A stretch of 64,000 bases of DNA. It comes from Sphingopyxis sp. BE259. Lineage in GTDB: Bacteria; Pseudomonadota; Alphaproteobacteria; Sphingomonadales; Sphingomonadaceae. The notes below the pieces were generated by a model. The model did not search any database. It had not been told where the DNA came from and saw nothing but the letters and a program-made list of their open reading frames with translations. The stretch is from contig NZ_JAVDWM010000001.1 of NCBI RefSeq assembly GCF_031457495.1, positions 1,910,001-1,974,000 of the forward strand, written 5' to 3'. The position numbers and the translations under genes were made by a program. Every line of letters begins with the position of its first letter. Position 1 is the stretch's first letter. Shown one piece after another: positions 35,676 through 44,237 of the stretch.

Positions 35676-36055
35676 GCGAGCGCTTTTTCGATACCAATAT
35701 TGTCATTGATATGCTGCATCATCGCCCGGCAGCATGGGCCGAGGTGCGTGGCGTCACCCGCGCATGGATCAGCCGGATGACATGGATTGAGGTTATGTCG
35801 GGCGTTCCCGACAATGCCGCGGCTGAGACCGAGGAGTTTCTGCGTCTCTTTGCGATGAGTGAAATTGACGAAGAAATCGCGCGACGCGCTGCGGCGCTTC
35901 GCCATCAGCGCAAATCGCTGAAATCGCCCGATGCCATCATCCTCGCTTCGGCACAGGTTTCTGGCCGTATTCTCGTGACAAGAAATACCAAGGATTTCCC
36001 GGCAGAAATGCCCGGCATCCGTGTTCCTTACAAAGTCGGATCGAAGGCAAAATAA
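35672..36055 (+). CDS. vapC: PIN-domain ribonuclease toxin (VapC-like)
   Basis: 127 residues. Three conserved acidic residues of the PIN active site are visible: Asp7 (FFDTNIVIDML), Glu40 (MTWIEVMSG) and Asp87 (SPDAIILASA), with a fourth polar region TRNTKDF near 103-109. VapC toxins cleave tRNA or rRNA in a metal-dependent way; the target here is unknown. GTG start overlaps the antitoxin stop. The stop codon is directly followed by the glmS start, so the pair sits inside the glmU-glmS run. Confidence 0.92.
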   Translation: MSERFFDTNIVIDMLHHRPAAWAEVRGVTRAWISRMTWIEVMSGVPDNAAAETEEFLRLFAMSEIDEEIARRAAALRHQRKSLKSPDAIILASAQVSGRILVTRNTKDFPAEMPGIRVPYKVGSKAK

Positions 36056-37879
36056 ATGTGCGGAATTATCGGAATTATCGGCAAGGATCAGGTCGCCGAT
36101 CGCCTTGTGGACGGCCTCAAGCGCATGGAGTATCGCGGCTATGACAGCGCCGGCGTCTGCACGGTCGAACGCGGCCAGCTGATCCGCCGCCGCGCCGAGG
36201 GCAAGCTGGGCAATCTGGTCAAGGAATTGGCGGGCAATCCCGCGCCGGGCACCGTCGGCATCGCGCACACCCGCTGGGCGACCCACGGCGCACCGACGAC
36301 AAGCAACGCGCACCCGCATGCGACGGGCGAAGTCGCGTTGGTCCACAACGGGATCATCGAGAATTTCAAGCCGCTCCGCGAGGCGCTGACAGCGCGCGGG
36401 CGCCGGTTCGAGAGCGAGACCGATACCGAGGTTGTCGCCCATCTGGTGTCCGAACAGGTCGAAGCGGGGCTGTCGCCGCAGGACGCAGTGCAGGCGGTTC
36501 TGCCGCAGCTCCGCGGCGCGTTCGCGCTCGCCATCGCCTTTCGCCAGCATCCCGACCTGTTGATCGGCGCGCGGCTCGGCTCGCCGCTGGTCGTTGGCTA
36601 TGGCGAGGGGGAGACCTATCTCGGCTCGGATGCGCTGGCGCTCGCGCCGCTGACGCAGAAAATCGCCTATCTTGAGGAAGGCGACTGGGTCGTCATCACG
36701 CGCGATGGGGCGCAGATTTATGACAGCGCGAACAACGCCGTAACGCGCGAGATCACGACGTCGGGTGTCACGGCATCGGCGGTCGAAAAGGGCAATTACC
36801 GCCACTTCATGCAGAAAGAAATTTTCGAGCAGCCGACGGTGGTAGCGCAGACGCTGTCGTCCTACATCCGCCCGCTCGAACAGACCGTCGCGCTGCCGCA
36901 GATGGATTTCGATCTGTCGAAAATCGACCGCATCACCATCGTCGCCTGCGGCACCAGCTTCTACGCGGGCATGGTCGCCAAATATTGGTTCGAAACCTTT
37001 GCGCGGGTGCCGGTCGATATCGATGTCGCGTCGGAGTTCCGCTACCGCGACCCGGTGCTGCAACCCGGCGGGCTCGCGCTGTTCATTTCGCAATCGGGCG
37101 AGACCGCCGACACGCTCGCGGCCCTGCGCCATTGCAAGGCGAATGGCCAGACGATCGCCGTCGTGGTCAACGTGCCGACCAGCAGCATGGCGCGCGAGGC
37201 CGACCTGTTGTTGCCGACCCACGCCGGTCCCGAGATCGGCGTCGCATCGACCAAGGCCTTCACTTGCCAACTCGCGGTGCTGGCGGCGCTCGCCGCACAT
37301 CTCGCGCTCAAAAAGGGCAAGCTCAGCGCGGCGGACGAGCATGAGATCGTCGAGCATCTGATCGAGGCACCCGCGGCGCTTAACGCCGCACTGGCGCATG
37401 ACGAAGACATCGCGGCAATGGCGCATCTTGTCGCCCCGGCGCGCGACGTCCTCTACCTTGGCCGCGGCCCCGACTATCCGTTGGCGATGGAAGGCGCGCT
37501 GAAACTCAAGGAAATCAGCTACATTCATGCCGAAGGCTATGCGTCGGGTGAAATGAAGCACGGCCCGATCGCGCTGATCGACGAATCGGTTCCGGTCATC
37601 GTCCTCGCGCCCAGCGGACCTTTGTTTGAAAAAACCGTCAGCAACATGCACGAAGTGATGGCGCGCGGCGGCAAGGTCGTGCTGATCAGCGACGCCGAGG
37701 GCATCGCCGAAGCGGGTGACGGCTGCATGGCGACGATTGAAATGCCCAAGGTCCACCCGCTGATCGCGCCGCTGGTCTACGCGGTGCCGGTGCAGTTGCT
37801 GGCGTACCATGTGGCAGTCGCGAAGGGGACGGACGTCGATCAGCCGCGCAATCTGGCGAAGTCGGTGACGGTGGAGTGA
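36056..37879 (+). CDS. glmS: Glutamine-fructose-6-phosphate aminotransferase (isomerizing)
   Basis: First committed step of amino-sugar synthesis. 607 residues. N-terminal glutaminase with nucleophile Cys2 (MCGIIGIIG), RWATHG and NGIIENF; two C-terminal SIS domains with CGTSFYAG, SQSGETADTLAA, TKAFTCQ and the final DQPRNLAKSVTVE. Its ATG follows the vapC TAA with no gap, so it may depend partly on the vapBC transcript. No glmS ribozyme is seen upstream. A GFA-family gene overlaps its end by 4 bases. Confidence 0.98.
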   Translation: MCGIIGIIGKDQVADRLVDGLKRMEYRGYDSAGVCTVERGQLIRRRAEGKLGNLVKELAGNPAPGTVGIAHTRWATHGAPTTSNAHPHATGEVALVHNGIIENFKPLREALTARGRRFESETDTEVVAHLVSEQVEAGLSPQDAVQAVLPQLRGAFALAIAFRQHPDLLIGARLGSPLVVGYGEGETYLGSDALALAPLTQKIAYLEEGDWVVITRDGAQIYDSANNAVTREITTSGVTASAVEKGNYRHFMQKEIFEQPTVVAQTLSSYIRPLEQTVALPQMDFDLSKIDRITIVACGTSFYAGMVAKYWFETFARVPVDIDVASEFRYRDPVLQPGGLALFISQSGETADTLAALRHCKANGQTIAVVVNVPTSSMAREADLLLPTHAGPEIGVASTKAFTCQLAVLAALAAHLALKKGKLSAADEHEIVEHLIEAPAALNAALAHDEDIAAMAHLVAPARDVLYLGRGPDYPLAMEGALKLKEISYIHAEGYASGEMKHGPIALIDESVPVIVLAPSGPLFEKTVSNMHEVMARGGKVVLISDAEGIAEAGDGCMATIEMPKVHPLIAPLVYAVPVQLLAYHVAVAKGTDVDQPRNLAKSVTVE

Positions 37880-38289
37880 GCTGGGCGGCGAATTGTCACT
37901 GCGGCGCCGTCTCGGTTCGCCTTGCCCGTGCGCCTGACGAGATTGCCGAGTGCAATTGCTCGCTCTGCTTCTCGCACGGCATCCTCTGGGCCTATTTTTC
38001 GCCGCGTGATCTGGTGATCGAGGGTGCGACGCGCACCTATAATCGCGCCGATCGTGCGAACCCCAATTCGGATCTGCATTTCTGTCCGACTTGCGGATGC
38101 ACGACGCACTGGTCGGCGACCGACGGCTTGATCGAGCGCATGGGCGGCGCGGTCGATATGATGGGCGTCAACATGCGGCTGTTCGATCCGGTGCAGCTCA
38201 GCGGATTGAAGCTCAGCTTTCCCGATGGACGTGGCTGGTCGGGTGAGGGAGCCTGGGGTTTCGTCCGCGACGCGGCGGTTATGCCCTGA
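37876..38289 (+). CDS. GFA-family (glutathione-dependent formaldehyde-activating-like) zinc protein
   Basis: 137 residues with the zinc motifs NCHCGAVSV, CNCSLCFSHG and FCPTCGCTTHW characteristic of the GFA/CENP-V fold. In the best known member, Gfa binds glutathione for formaldehyde oxidation, but most homologues are uncharacterised. GTG start overlaps the glmS stop (GTGA), so it is read with glmS, probably without a shared pathway. Confidence 0.9.
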   Translation: MSWAANCHCGAVSVRLARAPDEIAECNCSLCFSHGILWAYFSPRDLVIEGATRTYNRADRANPNSDLHFCPTCGCTTHWSATDGLIERMGGAVDMMGVNMRLFDPVQLSGLKLSFPDGRGWSGEGAWGFVRDAAVMP

Positions 38290-38297
38290 TAAAGCGA

Positions 38298-38486
38298 CTA
38301 AGTGGCCGCATTCGCCTGCGCCAGAATCGACGCCGCGATGTCCTCGATCTTGCCGGCGACCAGCAGCGGGGCGCCGCCGACCATGCCGACTTGCGTCTGG
38401 CCGTTTTCATAGTCGCGGAGCCAGGCGACATTTTCGGCGACGACCAGATAATTGCCGCCGCGCGACTTGAGCTCGATGAATTTCAT
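38298..38486 (-). CDS. Small conserved-looking protein, 62 residues
   Basis: Not recognised. Soluble, beta-rich: MKFIELKSRGGNYLVVAENV, an acidic DYENGQTQVGMVGG turn, then VAGKIEDIAASILAQ. ATG 38486 is preceded by AGGAGA at ideal spacing, strong support for translation. The shape (short N-terminal beta-hairpin, glycine turn, C-terminal helix) resembles FlbD-like small proteins, but no flagellar genes are near. Divergent from a HAD phosphatase gene. Confidence 0.75.
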   Translation of the reverse strand: MKFIELKSRGGNYLVVAENVAWLRDYENGQTQVGMVGGAPLLVAGKIEDIAASILAQANAAT

Positions 38487-38544
38487 GGGGTGTCTCCTGT
38501 TGGTGCAGGCTCTAGGGGCGAAGTATGAAGATTGTAGGATTGCC

Positions 38545-39204
38545 ATGAGCTTTGCCGCGGTCATTTTCGATTTCGACGGCGTCATTGCCGACAGCGAGGT
38601 GCGCGCGAACATGTCGCTGGCCGAGAGCCTGACGGCGATCGGGATGCAGACAACCTACGACGAGTGCCTGCGCGATTATTACGGCCATAACTGGCAGGAG
38701 ACGCAGCGGCGGATCGAGGCGCGCTTTGGCCGTCCGCTGCCGGCAGACTTTCGCGAGACGCACCGGATACGCGCACGGGCGCGCTTTATGGAGGGCTTCG
38801 ATGCGGTTCCGGGGGCGCCCGCTTTTCTCGACACGCTGGGGCCGGTGCCGCGCGCGATCGCCTCATCAAGCCGCGCCGAATATATCGGCTGGGCGCTCGG
38901 ATTGTTCGGGCTGGACCATCATTTCGCGGGCCATGTGTATAGCGCCGACGGCTGGGATCGCGGCAAGCCGTTCCCCGACATCTACCTCGCCGCTGCGAAG
39001 GGGCTGGGCGCCGATCCGGCGCGCTGCCTCGCGATCGAGGATTCGCCGACCGGGGCGTTGGCGGCACTGGCGGCGGGAATGACCGTGGTCGGTTTTTGCG
39101 GCGCGGGGCATATCGTCGATCGCGCCGCGCATGGTGAAATGCTGCGCGCGGTCGGGGTGCATCATGTGGCGCCGAGCTTCGACGATATCGCTATGCTCTT
39201 TTGA
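38545..39204 (+). CDS. HAD-family phosphatase (beta-phosphoglucomutase-like)
   Basis: 219 residues with motif I FDFDGVIADSEV, a helical cap, motif II Ser in AIASSSRAEYIGWALG, motif III Lys in RGKPFPDIYLAAAKGLG and motif IV AIEDSPTGALAALAAG. This outline fits small sugar-phosphate phosphatases or beta-phosphoglucomutase-like enzymes (YieH/YcjU type). ATG 38545 is chosen over an earlier in-frame ATG inside the divergent gene. Substrate unknown. Confidence 0.9.
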   Translation: MSFAAVIFDFDGVIADSEVRANMSLAESLTAIGMQTTYDECLRDYYGHNWQETQRRIEARFGRPLPADFRETHRIRARARFMEGFDAVPGAPAFLDTLGPVPRAIASSSRAEYIGWALGLFGLDHHFAGHVYSADGWDRGKPFPDIYLAAAKGLGADPARCLAIEDSPTGALAALAAGMTVVGFCGAGHIVDRAAHGEMLRAVGVHHVAPSFDDIAMLF

Positions 39205-39294
39205 CCTTGCTCGCGGTCGATCTGGGGCGGTTCAAAAACCGCTGTCCTATCAGTCTGGGCTGGATTAGCCTCGCGCTCTGTTGAGGAGAGAGCC

Positions 39295-40164
39295 ATGTGC
39301 ACCGAAGATACCGAAGCCGATCTTGACCGCGCCGGGATGGCGGTAGGCCGCCGCAGCTTTGCCGTGCTGGCCGGGGCCGGCGCCTTGATCGCCGCACTGC
39401 CGGCGCGCGCGATGGCGGGCCAGCCGGTGAAGGGGCGCGACGTCGAGATTACAACCGCGGCGGGGCTATGCGACGCCTATTTCGTCGCGCCGACCAGCGG
39501 CAAGCATCCGGGCGTGCTGATCTGGCCCGACATCCGCGGCCTGCGTCCCGCGTTTCGTCAGATGGCCGACCGGCTGGCGGGTGAGGGCTATGCGGTGCTG
39601 TGCGTGAATCCCTTCTACCGCTGGCAGAAGTCGCCCGTCGTCGATGCCGCGAATGATTGGAGCAATCCCGCGGTGCGCGAAAAGCTGTTCGGCTATCTCA
39701 AACAGTTGAACCGGCCCGCGGTCGAGACCGATGCGATCGCCCATCTCGCCTTTCTCGACGCGCAGAAAGAGGTCGATGCAAGGCGCAAGCTCGCCACCAC
39801 TGGCTATTGCATGGGCGGCGCGATGACGATCTATACGGCGGCGCTGAAACCCGACCGCGTCGGCGCGGCGGCGAGTTTCCATGGCGGCGGGGTCGGCACC
39901 GACAAACCCGACAGCCCGCATCTGCTGATCCCCGGCACCAAGGCGGGCTATCTATTCGCGATCGCCGACAACGACGACAAGGAAACGCCGAACGAAAAGG
40001 TCTTGCTGAAAGCGGTGCTCGAACCGCGCAAGCAGTGGCATGAGGTCGAGGTGTATGCAGGCGCGATGCACGGTTGGTGCCCGCCCGACGGCCGCGCCTA
40101 TAACGAGGCCGCGGCGGAGAAGGCGTGGGGGCGGATGCTGGAATTGTTCAAGGCGAGTTTGTAG
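39295..40164 (+). CDS. Dienelactone hydrolase-family protein with a twin-arginine signal
   Basis: 289-residue alpha/beta hydrolase. The N-terminus carries GRRSFAVLAGAGALIAALPARA, a Tat-type signal, so it should be exported folded. The nucleophile is Cys in GYCMGGAMT, with Asp in AIADNDDKE and His in GAMHGWCPP, the dienelactone hydrolase triad. ATG 39295 follows GAGGAGAG. The substrate may be a lactone or ester in the periplasm; members of this family act on diverse compounds. Confidence 0.9.
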   Translation: MCTEDTEADLDRAGMAVGRRSFAVLAGAGALIAALPARAMAGQPVKGRDVEITTAAGLCDAYFVAPTSGKHPGVLIWPDIRGLRPAFRQMADRLAGEGYAVLCVNPFYRWQKSPVVDAANDWSNPAVREKLFGYLKQLNRPAVETDAIAHLAFLDAQKEVDARRKLATTGYCMGGAMTIYTAALKPDRVGAAASFHGGGVGTDKPDSPHLLIPGTKAGYLFAIADNDDKETPNEKVLLKAVLEPRKQWHEVEVYAGAMHGWCPPDGRAYNEAAAEKAWGRMLELFKASL

Positions 40165-40176
40165 TCCGCTCTCCAG

Positions 40177-40258
40177 TCCGTTCGTGTCGAGCGAACTCGA
40201 GACACCGTGACGGATTGCGCCAAGGATAGGTGTCTCGACTTCGCTCGACACGAACGGA
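40177..40258. repeat. Palindromic repeat family B, copy 3
   Basis: Begins GTCCGTTCGTGTCGAGCGAACTCGAGACACC and ends GGTGTCTCGACTTCGCTCGACACGAACGG, an almost perfect palindrome between the dienelactone hydrolase gene and the convergent DUF411 gene. Confidence 0.9.
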
Positions 40259-40279
40259 AAAGGAGTTGGGCTGTGCCGA

Positions 40280-40747
40280 TCAATGCGCGTGGCCGCCGCC
40301 GCTCGCAGCATAGCTCGCATAAACGCGCTGGCCGCCGCTGCCAAAGGTCATCACCTTATACGCCTCGCGGTGGTCGCCATGCTCCATCCCCGGCGAGCCC
40401 ATCGGCATCCCCGCGACCGCCAGGCCTTTGACGCCCTTGGGCTTTTCGCGGAGCAGACGGGCGATTTCTTTGGCGGGGACATGCCCCTCGATCACATAGC
40501 CGCCGACCAGCACGGTGTGGCAGCTGCGCAGCGCCGCCGGCACGCCTTGCTTGTCCTTGACCGCGGTCATGTCGGCCGAATTGATGATCACCGCTTTCTG
40601 CCCGAACGACGCCTTCACCTGCTCCAGCCATTTGAGGCAGCAGCCGCACCCGGCATCGCGGAACATCGTTGGGTTGGCGGCGTGCGCAACGCCGATGGTA
40701 GCGGAAAAGGCGGCGAGGGCGAAGAATGCGCGGCGGGCGGGGGACAT
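40280..40747 (-). CDS. Exported DUF411 metal-binding-like protein
   Basis: 155 residues: signal peptide ending near GVAHAAN, a thioredoxin-like DUF411 core with the Cys cluster GCGCCLKWLEQ, SCHTVLVGGYVIEGHVPA and a Met-rich GMPMGSPGME, plus a C-terminal GGGHAH tail. Cys, Met and His together point to copper or other soft-metal binding in the periplasm. ATG 40747 with GTAAGGAA upstream; a longer frame is not supported. No copper efflux genes are near. Confidence 0.9.
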   Translation of the reverse strand: MSPARRAFFALAAFSATIGVAHAANPTMFRDAGCGCCLKWLEQVKASFGQKAVIINSADMTAVKDKQGVPAALRSCHTVLVGGYVIEGHVPAKEIARLLREKPKGVKGLAVAGMPMGSPGMEHGDHREAYKVMTFGSGGQRVYASYAASGGGHAH

Positions 40748-40808
40748 GGCAGGGTTCCTTACTGAATTTCGGTCAAGATTAGCAGCCGCGGGGGGCTGCA
40801 CAAGTCGT

Positions 40809-41825
40809 TCAGCCCATCGGATAGAGGATGTCCTTGCTGACCTGATGCAGCGCGGTCATCACCTCATCACTCAGCACCAGATCCATCGCATCGAGGATCG
40901 GCTGGACCTGATCGTCGGCGCTGACCCCGACGATCGTCGAGGCGACGAAATCATGCTGTTTCGACCAGGCGGTCGCCATCGTCACCGGGTGCAGCCCGGC
41001 GTCGGCGGCGATTTGGAGATAACGTGCGGTCGCGGCGAGGCTCTTTTCGTTGACGAAGCGGCGCCCCATCGCGGCTTGCCGCCCCTCCATCCTCAGATAG
41101 CGCGAGAACCGCGCGCCCTCTGGCGTGGCACCGCCCTGATATTTGCCCGAGAGCACCCCGCCGGCGAGCGGCGAATAGGGGATCAGGCTGACGCCCTCCT
41201 GACGGCAAACCTGCTTCAATTCGTCCTCGAAGCGGCGGTTGTTGAGGCTGAAATTATTCTGGATCGTGTGATAGCGCGCCGCGCCCAGTTTTTCCGACGC
41301 GGCGAGCGATTTCATCAGCCCCCAGCTCGTTTCGTTCGAGCAGCCGAGGATGCGGACCTTGCCGACGCGAACGAGCTCGTCGAGCGCGTCCATGATCTCG
41401 TCATAGGGCGCATCATGGTCGGGCCAGTGGGTCTGATAGAGGTCGACATAGTCGGTTTGCAGCCGCGTCAGGCTGTCGTCGATCGCCTTGAAAATATTGT
41501 GCTTGTCCAGAGCGGTCATGCCATTGCGGCACGGCGATTTGAACCACACATGGCTCGGCCCCGACACCTTGGTCGCGAGGATGATCGCGTCGCGCGGCTT
41601 GGTCTTCAGCCAGCGGCCGACGATCTCCTCGGTGCGGCCGACCCATTTGATGTCGGGCGGCACCGGATAGCCTTCCGCCGTGTCGTAGAAATTGATCCCC
41701 GCGTCAAAGCAGCGGTCGAGGATGCGGAACGCGTCGGCCTCGTCGGTCTGGCTGCCAAAGGTCATCGTCCCCATGCAGATGTCGGACACATGGATGGCGC
41801 TCTTGCCAAGACGGCGACTCTGCAT
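40809..41825 (-). CDS. NADP(H)-dependent aldo-keto reductase (Tas-like)
   Basis: 338 residues of the AKR11/Tas type: LGKSAIHVSDICMGTMTFG, Asp-Tyr in NFYDTAEGY, Lys in LATKVSGP and His in YQTHWPDHDA, then the cofactor loop STIVGVSADDQVQP. The long form with the WPDHD motif matches the Tas/YajO branch. Substrate unknown. A second AKR of another subgroup is at 5.6 kb. Confidence 0.92.
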   Translation of the reverse strand: MQSRRLGKSAIHVSDICMGTMTFGSQTDEADAFRILDRCFDAGINFYDTAEGYPVPPDIKWVGRTEEIVGRWLKTKPRDAIILATKVSGPSHVWFKSPCRNGMTALDKHNIFKAIDDSLTRLQTDYVDLYQTHWPDHDAPYDEIMDALDELVRVGKVRILGCSNETSWGLMKSLAASEKLGAARYHTIQNNFSLNNRRFEDELKQVCRQEGVSLIPYSPLAGGVLSGKYQGGATPEGARFSRYLRMEGRQAAMGRRFVNEKSLAATARYLQIAADAGLHPVTMATAWSKQHDFVASTIVGVSADDQVQPILDAMDLVLSDEVMTALHQVSKDILYPMG

Positions 41826-41888
41826 GGCTCTGTTCTCCGGTCAGAAGAGGGGAGCGCCGTGCATAGGTTGCGAACCGCAACCTTGCAA

Positions 41889-42479
41889 TCAGATCAGCAA
41901 CGCCAGCGACCCCACCAGCAAGGCCGCCATCGTCCAGTTGAATGCGCGCAGCCGCGCCGGGCTGGACAGCCAGCCGCGCAGCACCTGACCCATCACCGCC
42001 CACAGGCTGGTCGAGGGCAGGTTGATCAGGCCAAAGATCACGGCGACGAGCAGCACCGCGCCCAGATTGCGGTCGGGGGCGTAGAGCGCGATTGCGGTCA
42101 GTGCCATCGACCACGCCTTGGGATTGACCCACTGGAACAGCATCGCCTGGACAAGGGTCATCGGCTTGCTGCGCGCGCCGCTTGTGGTGTCGGGGGCTGC
42201 GGCATTGGCGATCTTCCACGCCAGCCACAGCAGATAGACCACGCTGACGATCTTGAGGACGGTATTGAGGACCGGGAAAAGATCGAACAATCCCATCAGG
42301 CCGAGGCCGACCAGGATGATCATCAGCGTAAAGCCGATGCCGACCCCAAGCGCGTGCGGCACCGTGCGGCGCAGGCCAAAATTGGCGCCCGACGCCATCA
42401 GCATCATATTGTTCGGCCCCGGGGTGATCGACGAGACGAGGGCGAAGGCGGAGAGGGCGAGGAACGTGGTCTGGTTCAT
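41889..42479 (-). CDS. LysE-family amino acid exporter
   Basis: 196-residue inner-membrane protein with about six helices. N-terminal motif SSITPGPNNMMLMASGANFG and later FQWVNPKAWSMALTA are typical of LysE/RhtB. Its gene is divergent from an Lrp/AsnC regulator with only 73 bases between starts, the usual arrangement in which the regulator controls the exporter in response to an amino acid. Confidence 0.95.
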   Translation of the reverse strand: MNQTTFLALSAFALVSSITPGPNNMMLMASGANFGLRRTVPHALGVGIGFTLMIILVGLGLMGLFDLFPVLNTVLKIVSVVYLLWLAWKIANAAAPDTTSGARSKPMTLVQAMLFQWVNPKAWSMALTAIALYAPDRNLGAVLLVAVIFGLINLPSTSLWAVMGQVLRGWLSSPARLRAFNWTMAALLVGSLALLI

Positions 42480-42552
42480 GCGCGCAACATAATGCGTTTC
42501 TGCGAGGCACGGGTTGCAAAGAATGGCGTCGATTGCTTATCATCTGCAATCT

Positions 42553-43005
42553 ATGAGCAAGATGGACGATATATCCCGAAAAATATTGCGCGAACTGTCG
42601 CAGGACGGGCGAATCTCGAACCTCGAACTTGCCGAGCGGGTCGGGCTGTCGCCCTCGGCATGCTTGCGGCGGGTGCAGGAGCTGGAGCGGAGCGGTGTAA
42701 TCACCGGCTATCGCGCCACCATCGATCCGGCGAAGCTGGGGATGGGCTTCCTCGCCTATGTCACCGTCGGGCTGTCGACCCACACCAAGAAGGCGCAGGC
42801 CGATTTCGAGGCGGCAATGGCGGGCGCGCCCGAAGTGCGCGAGTGTCACAATGTTACCGGCGCGATCGAATATCTGCTGCGGATCGAAACGGCCGATCTG
42901 GCGGCATACAAGCATTTCCACACCGAAGTGCTGGGGGTGCTGCCGCAGGTGCATTCGATCAGCACTTATGTGGTGATGGATTCGACAAAGGATGAGCGGG
43001 CGTAA
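42553..43005 (+). CDS. Lrp/AsnC-family transcriptional regulator
   Basis: 150 residues. N-terminal helix-turn-helix (DDISRKILRELSQDGRISNL, then LAERVGLSPSACLRRVQELE) and a C-terminal RAM ligand domain (VRECHNVTGAIEYLLRIET, LPQVHSISTYVVM). ATG 42553 gives a typical N-terminus MSKMDDIS; earlier in-frame codons are rejected. It probably senses an amino acid and regulates the divergent LysE-type exporter. Confidence 0.95.
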   Translation: MSKMDDISRKILRELSQDGRISNLELAERVGLSPSACLRRVQELERSGVITGYRATIDPAKLGMGFLAYVTVGLSTHTKKAQADFEAAMAGAPEVRECHNVTGAIEYLLRIETADLAAYKHFHTEVLGVLPQVHSISTYVVMDSTKDERA

Positions 43006-43018
43006 AATCCAAAGCTTC

Positions 43019-43100
43019 GTCATTGCGAGGAGCCGAAGGCGACGCGGCAATCCAGAGTAGCGTAAACCGCTCTGGATTGCTTCGCTTCGCTCGCAATGAC
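43019..43100. repeat. Palindromic repeat family A, copy 4
   Basis: About 82 bases from GTCATTGCGAGGAGCCGAAGG to CGCTTCGCTCGCAATGAC. The left arm has the GAGGAG variant also seen in copy 1. Intergenic between the Lrp-type regulator and the LLM flavoprotein gene. Confidence 0.92.
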
Positions 43101-43146
43101 GACATGAGAGGTTGAACAGCAGGCGTCCCGACCGCATATCCGTTTC

Positions 43147-44133
43147 ATGACGAAACTTTCCTTCCTCGACCTCGTGCCCGTCACCGAGACCGGCACGATT
43201 GCCCAATCGCTCGCCAACGCCGCCGACCTCGCCCGCCATGCCGAGGCGCTCGGCTACCAGCGCTATTGGGTCGCCGAACATCATGGCATGGCGGGGATCG
43301 CCAGCGCGGCGACCGCGGTGGTGCTGGCGCATATCGGACAGGCGACCTCGACGATCCGCGTCGGGTCGGCGGGCATCATGCTGCCCAACCATGCGCCGAT
43401 GGTGATCGCCGAACAATTCGGGACTCTCGAGGCGCTGTTCCCCGGCCGCATCGACCTTGGCCTCGGCCGCGCGCCGGGCTCCGACCAGCGCGTTGCGCGC
43501 GCGCTGCGCCGCACCCTCGCCAGCGACGAGCGCCAGTTTCCGCAGGATGTGCTGGAGTTGCAGGCGTTTCTGGCGGGCGACGAACAGCTTGGCATTGTCG
43601 CGGTGCCGGGGGCGGGCACGCATATCCCGCTATGGATATTGGGGTCGAGCACCTTTGGCGCGCAACTGGCGGCGATGCTCGGGCTGCCCTATGCCTTCGC
43701 CAGCCACTTCGCCCCCGACGCGCTCGACGAGGCGCTCGACATCTACCGCCGCCAGTTCAAGCCGTCAGCCCAGCTAGCCGAACCTTATGTCGCCGCGGCG
43801 TTCAATTCGTTCGCCGCCGACACGCGCGAGGAAGCGGAACTGCTCGCCTCGTCGCAGCAGCAGGCGTTCGTCGCGCTGCGCACCGGCAACCCCGGCAAGA
43901 TGAAACCGCCGTTGGCAGGTTACAAGGACAGCCTGCCGCCCAACGCGCGCGCGATCCTTGACCATGTCCTGCAATGTTCGGCGGTTGGTACGGCCGATGA
44001 TGTCGCGGCAGGGTTGCAGGCGTTCGTCGCGCGGACCGGCGTCGACGAGGTGGTTATCGCATCGTCGATGTACGACCATGAGGCGCGCAAACAATCACTG
44101 GCACTCACGATGGAAGCGGCCCAGCGGCTCTGA
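43147..44133 (+). CDS. LLM-class flavin-dependent oxidoreductase
   Basis: 328 residues of the bacterial luciferase-like monooxygenase family: [76 protein letters not shown] and a C-terminal [22 protein letters not shown]. It uses reduced FMN, but needs a separate reductase. Substrate unknown. No partner reductase gene is adjacent. Confidence 0.94.
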   Translation: MTKLSFLDLVPVTETGTIAQSLANAADLARHAEALGYQRYWVAEHHGMAGIASAATAVVLAHIGQATSTIRVGSAGIMLPNHAPMVIAEQFGTLEALFPGRIDLGLGRAPGSDQRVARALRRTLASDERQFPQDVLELQAFLAGDEQLGIVAVPGAGTHIPLWILGSSTFGAQLAAMLGLPYAFASHFAPDALDEALDIYRRQFKPSAQLAEPYVAAAFNSFAADTREEAELLASSQQQAFVALRTGNPGKMKPPLAGYKDSLPPNARAILDHVLQCSAVGTADDVAAGLQAFVARTGVDEVVIASSMYDHEARKQSLALTMEAAQRL

Positions 44134-44143
44134 CCGCCCCGTG

Positions 44144-44173
44144 TTGACGCACCTCGCGCTGCGGCAGTATAGG
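44144..44173 (+). promoter_or_regulatory. Predicted sigma-70 type promoter of argD-argF-hslO
   Basis: TTGACG (44144-44149) and TATAGG (44168-44173) are separated by 18 bases and lie 65 bases before the argD start. Transcription start about 44180 is inferred. Confidence 0.5.
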
Positions 44174-44237
44174 GGCGGCCCGACCAAGGGCGGCCCAGCG
44201 GGGTCGCCTTTTTACTTTTGCCTGAAAGGTGCCTGCC

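Noticed and set aside
36000..36056. glmS ribozyme upstream of glmS
   Set aside because: glmS starts immediately after the vapC stop, and no ribozyme core is present.
35513..37810. 765-residue minus-strand frame opposite glmS and vapBC
   Set aside because: Antisense shadow of GC-rich coding sequence; Arg/His/Asp-rich composition with no domain, and glmS on the other strand is complete and certain.
40515..42995. 826-residue plus-strand frame spanning the DUF411, Tas-like and LysE genes
   Set aside because: Runs opposite three recognisable minus-strand genes and then into the Lrp gene in another frame; no domain and a biased Arg/Gln/His composition.
41704..43623. 639-residue minus-strand frame
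   Set aside because: Crosses repeat A and the Lrp and LLM genes on the opposite strand; it is a GC-frame artefact.
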